Source of the DNA: PALSA-926 sp964476835
Lineage (GTDB): Bacteria > Pseudomonadota > Alphaproteobacteria > Micavibrionales > UBA2020
Length of the DNA: 64,000 nucleotides
Reading direction: 5' to 3'
NCBI GenBank assembly: GCA_964476835.1
Contig: CAYZCE010000009.1
Location: 1 to 64,000, forward strand
Part shown: positions 26,459 through 33,830 of the stretch, piece after piece
Layout: each line of letters begins with the position of its first letter
How positions within the stretch are numbered: position 1 is the stretch's first letter
Program-made: the position numbers and the translations under genes
The notes under the pieces: generated by a model
The model's input: the letters and a program-made list of their open reading frames with translations, nothing else
What the model was told of the DNA's origin: nothing
Database searches by the model: none

Positions 26459-27424
26459 TTAGGCCGGTGCTTGAGATTTCAGGGACGTTTTTACCTGCTG
26501 CGCGACCGTCTTCTTGAGGTCGCCGTCGAAACCCATCTTCTTGGCGCCATTCTTGTCGCCGTACATCGTGATGAGGTCGGCGTAGAGCGCGGGCATGATC
26601 TTGTTCCAGAAAATCTGCTGGCCGTTCTTTTCGAAGGAGGCGGTGACCTTGTTGATCTCGCCCACTTTCTTGACGACGTTCTTCGCCTTCGGGGCGCCGC
26701 CTTCGAGGAACTTGCGGGCAGGGGAATTGGAGGGCAGTTCGGCGAGGCGTTTCTCGATCTCGGGCGGCAACTGGATGCCGGCGCGCTTCATCGCCGCAAA
26801 GAACGCGTCGGGCGAGGCGGGGACCTCTTTCCAGTTCGGATAACCGTCGATGATGATCTGGTGGATGCGCGCCTGGATCTCGATACCTTCGCGCAAGTAG
26901 TTGATGCGCTTCAGCGCCGCACGCCAGTCATTGCGGTCAAGCCCGCGGACAGAGTCGTTGAATTCGTTGCACAGGCCGCCGATGTCCTTGTGCTCAAGGA
27001 TATTGCTCATGATGATGTCGCCGGTCGGCTCTTCCTGCCCGAAGAGGCTCGTGGCCATCTTGGCGCCGAAGCCCATTTGCGCGCCGAAGGTGTCCTTCTT
27101 GCGGAAGGCGTTGTCACCTTGCAGGATGTGGATGGATTCATGGCCAAGCGTGGAGTTCACGCCCTGGTGCGAAGCCACCAGGTCCTGGTTCATGTTGATG
27201 AAGCGGTCTTTCTTCTTTGTGCTCGAAGCTTGGCCGTTCAGGTTGTCATTATCAAAGGCGGAGAGTTTGACGACCTGATTGTGCAGGATCGACTTGTCGA
27301 TCTCGATCCCCTTGGGCGGCCATTCGCCGAAAGACGCGGTCAGCAGTTCCAGCATCGTCGCGTGGCCGCGCATGATCAGCTGGTTCGCCATCATCTCCCG
27401 TTTGTCTGTGACCTCGATCGTCAT
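26459..27424 (-). CDS. HExxH putative metalloprotein, tandem paralogue 1
   Basis: A 321-aa member of the same trio: MRGHATMLELLTASFGEW, then HESIHILQGDNAF, and ALYADLITMYGDKNG near the C-terminus. The three copies share architecture but differ a lot in the middle, so the duplication is old or the copies are diverging fast. It lies 12 bp after the small gene at 27437, likely in one operon of four genes. No family name known to me. Confidence 0.7.
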   Translation of the reverse strand: MTIEVTDKREMMANQLIMRGHATMLELLTASFGEWPPKGIEIDKSILHNQVVKLSAFDNDNLNGQASSTKKKDRFINMNQDLVASHQGVNSTLGHESIHILQGDNAFRKKDTFGAQMGFGAKMATSLFGQEEPTGDIIMSNILEHKDIGGLCNEFNDSVRGLDRNDWRAALKRINYLREGIEIQARIHQIIIDGYPNWKEVPASPDAFFAAMKRAGIQLPPEIEKRLAELPSNSPARKFLEGGAPKAKNVVKKVGEINKVTASFEKNGQQIFWNKIMPALYADLITMYGDKNGAKKMGFDGDLKKTVAQQVKTSLKSQAPA

Positions 27425-27436
27425 CTTTGTCTTCCC

Positions 27437-27709
27437 TTAAACGAACTTGGACCCGGTGGACGAGGGGGCTTGCGCCTGTTCGAGCGCGCCCAGGTGCACC
27501 AAAATTTCCAGCAACTTCTTTTCAGCTTCAGGCGCGTCCATATCCGGCACATGTTCGTCGTATTTCGTCGCCCAGACGTCTTTCTGGTACTGCCACCACT
27601 GCTCATAGCTCATACCGGTGCCGGAGCGGGCGTCTTCATAGACGGCCTGGATCACCTCGGCCGGAGTCTCTCCATGGTAGTCCGCGAAAAAAGTCTTATA
27701 ATACAACAT
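27437..27709 (-). CDS. Small hypothetical protein leading the HExxH operon
   Basis: A 90-aa acidic, aromatic-rich soluble protein (YYKTFFADYHGE, YEQWWQYQKDVW). The start is the ATG with GGGAG about 6 nt upstream; the six-residue longer version has no ribosome site. It is first in the operon with the three HExxH paralogues and divergent from hppA. It could be an inhibitor or partner of those proteins, which is only a guess from position. Confidence 0.6.
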   Translation of the reverse strand: MLYYKTFFADYHGETPAEVIQAVYEDARSGTGMSYEQWWQYQKDVWATKYDEHVPDMDAPEAEKKLLEILVHLGALEQAQAPSSTGSKFV

Positions 27710-27869
27710 GGAAACTCCCATTATCATTTCTCGCCCCTATCTTAACATATAGAGTGTTAATGAGACCTTAACTCGTTAAAATCGCTTGCCCTTCAGGGTG
27801 TTATTAGGCATATTGTCCGAGCTTCACCGAACTACCAATCCACACTCAATACTTAATAGAGGAAAGACG

Positions 27870-29966
27870 ATGGACAACATTCCAATGATTATTCTCGGCT
27901 CCGGCGTGCTTGCGCTGCTGTACGGCCTGATCGCCGGCAAGCAGATCATGTCGGCCAGCGCCGGCAACGACCGCATGAAGGAAATCGCCGCCGCCATTCA
28001 GGAAGGCGCCAGCGCCTACCTGAACCGCCAGTACACCACGATCGGCATCGTCGGCATCGTGGTTGCGATCGCACTCGCGGCCTCGCTCGGTAGCCAAGTC
28101 GCCATCGGCTTCGTCCTCGGCGCGATCCTGTCGGGCGCTGCGGGCTACATCGGCATGAACATGTCGGTCCGCGCCAACTCGCGCACCGCTGACGCCGCAC
28201 AGAAGGGCATGCAACAAGCCCTGTCCGTCGCCTTCAAGTCGGGCGCCATCACCGGCCTGCTCGTCGTCGGCCTCGGCCTGCTCGGCATCGCCGGCTACTA
28301 CTTCTTCCTGCTCTCGAAGGGCGTGGATACCCGCGGCGTTCTTGAAGCGCTCGTCGGCTTCTCGTTCGGCGCGTCGCTGATCTCGATCTTCGCGCGTCTC
28401 GGCGGCGGCATCTTCACCAAGGGCGCCGACGTCGGCGCCGACCTTTGCGGCAAGATCGAAGCCAACCTGCCCGAAGACGACCCCCGCAACCCGGCGGTCA
28501 TCGCGGACAACGTGGGCGACAACGTCGGCGATTGCGCCGGCATGGCTGCCGACCTGTTCGAGACCTATGTCGTGACCATCGTGGCGACCATGCTGATCGC
28601 GGCTTCGGTGTTCGCACCTGCTGCCGTCACCGGCATGATGCAGCTTCCGCTGCTGATCGCGGGCCTCTGCATCGTCTCGTCGATCATCGGCACGTTCTTC
28701 GTCCGCCTCGGCAAGAGCAAGAACATCATGGGCGCCCTGTACAAGGGCCTCGCGGTGACCGGCATCGTCTCCGCCGGCCTGATCTACTGCATCATCAAGA
28801 AGACCGTCGGTTTCGACACCGGCGCGGCGCTTGTTGCCGGCGGCATGATCACGGGCACGCACCTGTTCAACTGCGCTCTGGTTGGCCTCGGCGTCACGCT
28901 CGCGATCGTCATGATCACCGAGTACTACACCTCGACCGCCTACAAGCCCGTCCGCTCGATCGCGGAAGCCTCGCAAACCGGCCACGGCACCAACGTCATT
29001 CAAGGCCTCGCTGTATCCCTTGAATCGACCGCGCTGCCCGTGCTGGTCATCTGCGTGGGCATCTTCCTCGCGTTCAACCAGGCTGGCCTCTACGGCATCT
29101 CGCTCGCGGCAACCACCATGCTGGCGCTCGCCGGCATGATCGTCGCGCTCGACGCCTACGGCCCGGTCACGGACAACGCCGGCGGTATCGCCGAGATGTC
29201 CAAGCTGCCGAAGGACGTCCGCGTCATCACCGACGCTCTCGACGCCGTCGGCAACACGACCAAGGCCGTCACCAAGGGCTATGCGATCGGTTCCGCCGGT
29301 CTCGCGGCGCTGGTGCTGTTCTCTGCCTACACGCAGGAACTGGCGCACTACTTCCCGAACATGGTCGTCACGTTCCCGCTGAACGAGCCGCTGGTTATCA
29401 TCGGCCTCTTCATCGGCGGCCTGCTGCCGTTCCTGTTCGGCGGCATGTGCATGACCGCCGTCGGCCGCGCTGCTGGCTCCATCGTCGTGGAAGTCCGCCG
29501 CCAGCTGAAGGAAATGCCTGGCATCCTCAAGGGTACGACCAAGCCCGAATACGGCAAGGCCGTCGACATGCTGACGAAGGCGGCGATCAAGGAAATGATC
29601 ATCCCGTCGCTACTGCCTGTCGCGACCCCGATCGTGCTCCTCTATGTGCTGTACTACGTCACCGGCGACCTCGCTTCGGCCTTCAAGGCTGTGGGCGCGA
29701 TGCTGGTGGGCACCATCGTCACCGGCCTGTTCGTGGCAATCTCCATGACCTCGGGCGGCGGCGCGTGGGATAACGCCAAGAAGTACATCGAAGAAGGCCA
29801 CTTCGGCGGCAAGGGCAGCGATGCCCACAAGGCCGCCGTCACTGGCGACACCGTCGGTGATCCCTACAAGGACACCGCCGGCCCGGCCGTCAACCCGCTG
29901 ATCAAGATCGTCAACATCGTTGCGATCTTGTTGGTGGCTGTTGCCGCGAAGTTCCTCGCTCACTAA
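27870..29966 (+). CDS. hppA: Membrane-bound proton-translocating pyrophosphatase
   Basis: Hydrolyses pyrophosphate and pumps H+ across the inner membrane. It is 698 aa with about 16 membrane segments. The catalytic DVGADLCGKIEANLPEDDP and NVGDNVGDCAGMAADLFE motifs are intact, as is the C-terminal SGGGAWDNAKKYIE. The segment GNTTKAVTKGYAIGS carries Lys at the position that separates types, marking the K+-independent H+-pump class. GAGGAAAG precedes the ATG; the upstream open frame is not supported. A strong terminator follows. Confidence 0.97.
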   Translation: MDNIPMIILGSGVLALLYGLIAGKQIMSASAGNDRMKEIAAAIQEGASAYLNRQYTTIGIVGIVVAIALAASLGSQVAIGFVLGAILSGAAGYIGMNMSVRANSRTADAAQKGMQQALSVAFKSGAITGLLVVGLGLLGIAGYYFFLLSKGVDTRGVLEALVGFSFGASLISIFARLGGGIFTKGADVGADLCGKIEANLPEDDPRNPAVIADNVGDNVGDCAGMAADLFETYVVTIVATMLIAASVFAPAAVTGMMQLPLLIAGLCIVSSIIGTFFVRLGKSKNIMGALYKGLAVTGIVSAGLIYCIIKKTVGFDTGAALVAGGMITGTHLFNCALVGLGVTLAIVMITEYYTSTAYKPVRSIAEASQTGHGTNVIQGLAVSLESTALPVLVICVGIFLAFNQAGLYGISLAATTMLALAGMIVALDAYGPVTDNAGGIAEMSKLPKDVRVITDALDAVGNTTKAVTKGYAIGSAGLAALVLFSAYTQELAHYFPNMVVTFPLNEPLVIIGLFIGGLLPFLFGGMCMTAVGRAAGSIVVEVRRQLKEMPGILKGTTKPEYGKAVDMLTKAAIKEMIIPSLLPVATPIVLLYVLYYVTGDLASAFKAVGAMLVGTIVTGLFVAISMTSGGGAWDNAKKYIEEGHFGGKGSDAHKAAVTGDTVGDPYKDTAGPAVNPLIKIVNIVAILLVAVAAKFLAH

Positions 29967-29982
29967 GCGACTGGAAAAAAAC

Positions 29983-30017
29983 AAAAAGCCCCGTTCCGAG
30001 AGGAGCGGGGCTTTTTT
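29983..30017 (+). terminator. Intrinsic terminator after hppA
   Basis: Stem AGCCCCGTTCC / GGAGCGGGGCT with a GAGA loop and one G:U pair, flanked by an A-run on the left and TTTTTT on the right, 20 bp after the hppA stop. It can work in both directions. Confidence 0.9.
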
Positions 30018-30060
30018 GTGCTTGATTTTAATAATTGTCATAACTATATTTAATGCCATC

Positions 30061-30924
30061 ATGAAGCACAAATTCAACATTGTTGCCCAACGCAATGCCG
30101 ACGATCTTTTGCCCTTCGTCGAAAAGATCGTGCGCTTGCGCCCCGACCTGGCGAAGGCGACGTTTACGCATCAGGCTGACGGCACATGCGCCGACGTGCT
30201 GCTCACCGAAACGGAAGCCTTCAAGACCGCGGCAGACGGCATGGCGCGTGAAATACGCATCCAGCGCGCGCTGGCCGCCGCCGGATTGCCGGTGCCGGCG
30301 GTCACATGCGTCGCTGCCGACAACAGCCTTTTCGGCATGACGCGGCTGCAAGGCATGCCGCTGCGCGATATCTTCAACGGCCTGCCCGCATCGGCGCACC
30401 AGAAAATCGCGCGCCAGCTCGGCGGGATCAAGGCCGGCATCAGCACGGTCGTCGACGCATTCGACGATGCGATGGTCGATCCGTACGGCGATGACAGATT
30501 CATCGCCGAAAGCCGCGACATCATGGACACGACAGCCATGCGGGAGGCCATGACGCCGGAAGCGGGGCAGGCGGTCAGCCTTTACCTTGACCAGCTGGGC
30601 TACCGCCGCGACGTCCTTTTGCACGGCGACCTGCATGGCGGCAACATCATCGTCAACCCGGCGACGGCAGACATCGTCGGCGTCATCGACTTCGGCCTCG
30701 CGAAACGCTCGCGCTTGCCGGAAGCGGAACCGGCCGATTTCCCGGAGGATTTCCAGTCCGCGATGATCGAATCTTATGCGGAAAAGAACACGCGGGGCAT
30801 TTCCGGTTCGGATTTCATCATCTGCGAATTCCTGAGAAGCATGAAGCTCGATGCCGATTCAGGCTCGCTGGAATACAACGCGCAATTCGCGGCTTCATAC
30901 CTGAAGAAGGCTTTGAAGTTATGA
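30061..30924 (+). CDS. APH/choline-kinase-fold phosphotransferase, copy 1
   Basis: A 287-aa protein of the aminoglycoside phosphotransferase / small-molecule kinase fold. The catalytic loop is LLHGDLHGGNIIVNP and the metal-binding loop VIDFGLAKRS. The N-lobe has a Glu-containing helix (AREIRIQRALAAAGLPVPAV). Such proteins phosphorylate sugars, choline, amino alcohols or antibiotics; the substrate cannot be inferred. It overlaps copy 2 by ATGA and is 49% or so alike by eye in the motifs, not measured. Confidence 0.75.
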   Translation: MKHKFNIVAQRNADDLLPFVEKIVRLRPDLAKATFTHQADGTCADVLLTETEAFKTAADGMAREIRIQRALAAAGLPVPAVTCVAADNSLFGMTRLQGMPLRDIFNGLPASAHQKIARQLGGIKAGISTVVDAFDDAMVDPYGDDRFIAESRDIMDTTAMREAMTPEAGQAVSLYLDQLGYRRDVLLHGDLHGGNIIVNPATADIVGVIDFGLAKRSRLPEAEPADFPEDFQSAMIESYAEKNTRGISGSDFIICEFLRSMKLDADSGSLEYNAQFAASYLKKALKL

Positions 30925-31832
30925 AGGACAGCTTCAACCTTGTGGTCATCAAGAACGCCGAGCGCTTGCGTGAATTCGCACGCGAGATCGTGCGGCTGCG
31001 GCCGGATTTGGCGCATGCGACGCTCACGCAGCCCGAGCGCGGCCTTGCATCCGCCGTGCTCATGACCGAACGCGAGGTATTCAAGGGATCTCTGCGCGAC
31101 CATGGGCGCGCAAAGATCGACCTTGAATGGCGCATCCTGACGATGCTGCAAGGCAAAGGCCTGCCGGTGCCGGAAGTCACATGCGCGGCGGCTGACGGTT
31201 CTTTCTTCGGCATGACCAAACTGGACGGCATCATGCTGGAAAGCGTGTTCACCGAACTCGACGGCGCGGCGCAGGCTGCAATCGCGTCGCAGGTTGCGGA
31301 CATCATGACGGGCATCAGGAAGGCCGGCGGAAACCCGGATTTCTTGTTCAAGCCGTCGGAAGGCTACTGCTTTGGCGAGAATGCCGAAGGCTGCACGCAG
31401 CATCTGCATTATCTGGCAACTTTACCCGACGTCACGGCGGCGCTCGCGCAGGAGCCGGATGTAAGCGCAACCATCGACGCATATCTCGGCAAGCTAGGTT
31501 ACCGGCCTGAAGTCCTTTTGCACGGCGACCTGCATGGCGGCAATATCCTGATCGACCCGGAAACGAACCGGGTGACGGGCATCATCGATTTCGGCTGTGC
31601 CAGACGCACACGCGCGCCGGAAGACGAATTGCTCGACTTATCCCATTTGTTCAACCAGGCTTTCGGCCTGGCCGCACGCGCCGCATATACGGCGAACGAC
31701 AATCATGTGACGGCGAAGGATGTGTGCATCTATGAATTCCTGCATGCGCTGGACATGTTCGGCGGCGGCAACCTGGGCTCATATACGGAAGCCGCAGCAT
31801 CGGTACTGAAAAGCGACTTGCTGAAGCTCTAA
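30921..31832 (+). CDS. APH/choline-kinase-fold phosphotransferase, copy 2
   Basis: A 303-aa paralogue of the preceding gene, with LLHGDLHGGNILIDP (catalytic Asp and Asn) and IIDFGCARRTRAP (metal Asp). Both copies share the start pattern NADDLL / NAERLREF, LRPDLA and the LPVPxVTC segment. The gene ends 60 bp before the dif-like site, and its 3' end is overlapped by the host-encoded tail of the prophage repressor on the other strand (54 bp). Confidence 0.75.
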   Translation: MKDSFNLVVIKNAERLREFAREIVRLRPDLAHATLTQPERGLASAVLMTEREVFKGSLRDHGRAKIDLEWRILTMLQGKGLPVPEVTCAAADGSFFGMTKLDGIMLESVFTELDGAAQAAIASQVADIMTGIRKAGGNPDFLFKPSEGYCFGENAEGCTQHLHYLATLPDVTAALAQEPDVSATIDAYLGKLGYRPEVLLHGDLHGGNILIDPETNRVTGIIDFGCARRTRAPEDELLDLSHLFNQAFGLAARAAYTANDNHVTAKDVCIYEFLHALDMFGGGNLGSYTEAAASVLKSDLLKL

Positions 31833-32318
31833 GTCCTTAAAATTCAATCTGTTTGCTGGATATCGGGATATACCGATCTCTATTGATCTTGTATTTCCCA
31901 TAATATCCATTATTTTAGCCATTCCTGACACACTTACGGGGATCAATTCAAGCGCAGAGGAAGCGACTGTTTTTCCAATAGAAACAGCGGCTTGAGCATG
32001 TTCCGGGTGGAAGAGGGCAAGGCCGAAAAGTGTAGCAGGAAAGAAAGCCGCGAGGCGCTTAATCAGCTTCTCCAGGACACCGCGCGCTTCGCCCTCGGCA
32101 GGTGCCGACATGAAGGCAAGCTCTAAAAGGGCGACCTGTTCATCAATGCCGGCAAGCCGCGCAAGCTTCACCATAGCCTCGGGTGACGGCAGCGATTTTT
32201 CCGAGTGCCAGAACATCACAGCGGTATTAGAAACCTCCAATTTTCTAGCTAATTGGCGATAAGAGCCTAATTCCTGACGCTCAATAGCAGCGTCCAAATA
32301 ATCGTTAATTTTTCTCAT
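31779..32318 (-). CDS. Prophage repressor (HTH), C-terminus encoded across the attachment site
   Basis: A 179-aa protein with an N-terminal helix-turn-helix (about residues 18-45; YRQLARKLEVSNTAV) and a middle resembling small filamentous-phage repressors (LPSPEAMVKLARLAGID). It then has a hydrophobic stretch (LAAFFPATLFGLALF, about 92-106). The start is the ATG with AGGGGG upstream; a 32-residue longer frame lacks support. After residue 139 (AKIMDI) the frame passes through the dif-like site into host DNA and ends 54 bp inside the kinase gene. In the circular phage the same frame would instead end with 36 phage-encoded residues (TENQTT...SLLCNN). Confidence 0.75.
   Translation of the reverse strand: MRKINDYLDAAIERQELGSYRQLARKLEVSNTAVMFWHSEKSLPSPEAMVKLARLAGIDEQVALLELAFMSAPAEGEARGVLEKLIKRLAAFFPATLFGLALFHPEHAQAAVSIGKTVASSALELIPVSVSGMAKIMDIMGNTRSIEIGISRYPANRLNFKDLELQQVAFQYRCCGFRI
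31893..31920 (-). other. Left attachment site, dif-like (host XerD arm, phage XerC arm)
   Basis: Read on the minus strand, an 11-bp arm GGCTAAAATAA, the 6-bp centre TGGATA and an arm TTATGGGAAAT. The proteobacterial dif pattern is ATAATGTATATTATGTTAAAT, so the right-hand arm matches at 9 of 11. The inner 13 bp (TAATATCCATTAT on +) are identical to the right site. By position the GGGAAAT arm is host DNA and the CTAAAATAA arm phage DNA. It lies inside the reading frame of the repressor. Confidence 0.8.
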
Positions 32319-32350
32319 TTTAACCCCCTGATTTTGATTCCCGTAATACT

Positions 32351-32426
32351 GACATGTAAAGAGCACATTGACAAGCGTAAAAAACCATTTATTAATTTCT
32401 TGGAAAGAGGACATTTACACTTTACG
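32351..32426. promoter_or_regulatory. Divergent control region: early promoter and operator-like half-sites
   Basis: A TTGACA (32368-32373), a 17-bp spacer and ATTAAT (32391-32396) form a good sigma70-type promoter reading right. Around it are TGTAAA (32355), CGTAAA (32376), and the inverse TTTACA (32414) and TTTACG (32421). These two direct and two inverted half-sites flank the promoter and suit repressor binding. The operator role is inferred from position between the repressor and the early genes. Confidence 0.55.
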
Positions 32427-32462
32427 CACTATCGCAAAAACCCTTTAAAATGGAGTTAACCC

Positions 32463-32738
32463 ATGTTTGGAGTTCCTACTATCTCGCACGCTTTAGACAC
32501 TGCCATCCTGAAACAGGAAATATCCCATTTGCGCGGCGAGGTGAGAACCCTCACCGACGAATTAAATAAATTCCGTGAGCAAGTGGAAATTTACGTCGGA
32601 AAACAGGCCGCGCGCGACCTCGCAAATGGGAATTATTTAGAAATTCCTTTCAGCAGCGCCGAGAAAAAAGCCGAGTGGCTTGAAAATGCCCTCAAAAAAA
32701 CTTTGGAAATTCAGGCCGCGACCGCAAGCGCGGCGTGA
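32463..32738 (+). CDS. Prophage early coiled-coil protein
   Basis: A 91-aa protein with a strong predicted coiled coil (about residues 12-42; LKQEISHLRGEVRTLTDEL) and a Lys/Glu-rich second half. GGAG lies 8 nt before the ATG. It is the first gene right of the early promoter and is followed directly by an intrinsic terminator that separates it from the replication gene. Function unknown; a regulator or dimeric adaptor are possibilities. Confidence 0.65.
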   Translation: MFGVPTISHALDTAILKQEISHLRGEVRTLTDELNKFREQVEIYVGKQAARDLANGNYLEIPFSSAEKKAEWLENALKKTLEIQAATASAA

Positions 32739-32745
32739 TGGGTGG

Positions 32746-32777
32746 GGCGGCGGGGCGAAAATCCCGCCGCCTTTTCT
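32746..32777 (+). terminator. Intrinsic terminator / attenuator between the first two phage genes
   Basis: A 9-bp GC stem GGCGGCGGG / CCCGCCGCC with an 8-nt loop, then TTTTCT. It begins 8 bp after the coiled-coil gene stop and lies 26 bp upstream of the replication gene start with no promoter visible between, so it probably limits read-through into the replication gene. Confidence 0.75.
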
Positions 32778-32802
32778 GATTTTCTATCTTGCGGAGATAA
32801 AA

Positions 32803-33519
32803 ATGCAAAAATGGTTCAAAATGCCGGCAGGCGCGGCGAATAATCCGGCCTTGGCAATTGCGGCAAAAAAAATAGAAGTTCCAAAAATAGCGGTTTTCGC
32901 GTGCTTTTCGATTTTCTGCGAATTACTAGAGCAGAAAAAAGAAAAATCGGAAATAATCGAATTAACCGCCTTCACCCTCGACATTCCTGACGCGACCGTG
33001 GCCGAGATTTTCGACGCGCTGGAAGCGCGAAAACTGTTCCCCGATTTTGAGCAGCGGACGCCGGCAGCAGACCGCCAGCGTGCATACCGCGAGCGGCAGC
33101 GCGAAGGGCAAAACGTAACGCGTGACGCGAGTGTTGATAACGCCGAAATAACGCGTGGCGTAACGCGTGACGCAAAGACCAGACCAGAGAGAGAGAAAGA
33201 AAGAAAGACCCCCTTACCCCCATCAGCTCCCGTAACGCCCGTTGTCACGCCCGAACAGCCCACCGCGCAGGGGTCGGGGTCCTTTCAGGGGATTGGAGGG
33301 GTGGTTGGTCGGGTCGCCGGCGGTGCCGGCGCTGCATTCGACATTCGCGAGCATCTGGCAGACGACGACTTCGTTGAGGTCAGGCCGTACATGCTCGGCA
33401 GGGATCCAAAATTCATGTTCGATAAATTCAACGCCTTTTTCGGGGATAATCCCCCACGCAATCCCAAGGCGGCATTTATCGGCTGGTGCAAAAAATTCAC
33501 GCAAGGAAAAAGAGCATGA
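32803..33519 (+). CDS. Prophage replication protein (O/DnaT-like replisome organiser)
   Basis: A 238-aa protein. The N-terminal part (1-90) looks like a winged helix (VFACFSIFCELL, DATVAEIFDALEARKLF). The middle (95-170) is a charged, disordered linker with repeated VTRD, and the C-terminal 60 residues (FDKFNAFFGDNP, PKAAFIGWCKKF) resemble the helicase-loader-binding domain of phage O and DnaT-type proteins. No HUH/rolling-circle motif is present, unlike PM2 P12. GGAG precedes the ATG. Repeats inside the gene may be its origin. Assignment rests on architecture only. Confidence 0.6.
   Translation: MQKWFKMPAGAANNPALAIAAKKIEVPKIAVFACFSIFCELLEQKKEKSEIIELTAFTLDIPDATVAEIFDALEARKLFPDFEQRTPAADRQRAYRERQREGQNVTRDASVDNAEITRGVTRDAKTRPEREKERKTPLPPSAPVTPVVTPEQPTAQGSGSFQGIGGVVGRVAGGAGAAFDIREHLADDDFVEVRPYMLGRDPKFMFDKFNAFFGDNPPRNPKAAFIGWCKKFTQGKRA
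33115..33215 (+). repeat. Iteron-like repeats and polypurine tract inside the replication gene
   Basis: GTAACGCGTGACGC at 33115-33128 and 33160-33173 plus TAACGCGTGGCG at 33149-33160; a partial copy (TAACGCC) lies at 33138. They are followed by a purine-only run (GAGAGAGAGAAAGAAAGAAAG-like, 33186-33207) and then a C-rich stretch. Iterons followed by a strand-biased tract within an O-like gene recall the lambda origin. Origin function is inferred. Confidence 0.5.
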
Positions 33520-33620
33520 CCATTTTTTATTGCTCGTGCGGTGCGCGATTTAAAAACGCTCTTTCCGAAGCGCGTCACCGTCATAATTTCCCGCTTTTTT
33601 GCAGATGGAGGAAAAAATAA
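33516..33620 (+). CDS. 34-aa cysteine/histidine small protein
   Basis: MTIFYCSCGARFKNALSEAR and on: a Cys-x-Cys near the N-terminus, two His (H-R-H) at about 21-23 and a further Cys, a pattern suggesting a small zinc-binding protein. The ATG overlaps the replication-gene stop (ATGA), which argues for a translated gene. Too short for usual gene callers. Function unknown. Confidence 0.5.
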   Translation: MTIFYCSCGARFKNALSEARHRHNFPLFCRWRKK

Positions 33621-33730
33621 TGGCCGAGATAATCTTATTGTTTATATTTTTAAGCATGGCTTACGTGTGGTATGTGGTTATTGATACCATTTTTGAAATG
33701 AGAAAGTATTTTAAGCAGAAAAATAAATAA
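33620..33730 (+). CDS. 36-aa single-pass membrane protein
   Basis: MAEIILLFIFLSMAYVWYVV begins a peptide that is a single membrane segment followed by a basic tail (MRKYFKQKNK). GGAGG lies 9 nt upstream and the ATG shares a base with the previous stop (TAATG). Small membrane proteins of this kind are typical of PM2-like virions, whose lipid membrane carries several of them; this one may be structural. Confidence 0.55.
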   Translation: MAEIILLFIFLSMAYVWYVVIDTIFEMRKYFKQKNK

Positions 33731-33830
33731 AATCCCCGGGAATATTTTATTCATGGAAAAATAGAAAAATCAGGGCTACAAAAAATCCACTTGCGGACTT
33801 TCAGAACTGGACAACACGAAGGAGAATTTC

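Noticed and set aside
30061..31832. Antibiotic resistance genes
   Set aside because: The APH fold alone does not show resistance. No specific aminoglycoside kinase sequence is recognised and the pair is chromosomal next to hppA.
32331..32360. Third dif-like site inside the phage (CCGTAATACTGACATG)
   Set aside because: Only the TAATA part resembles the cores; the 13-bp core and arms are absent. It lies in the operator region and is better explained as part of that.
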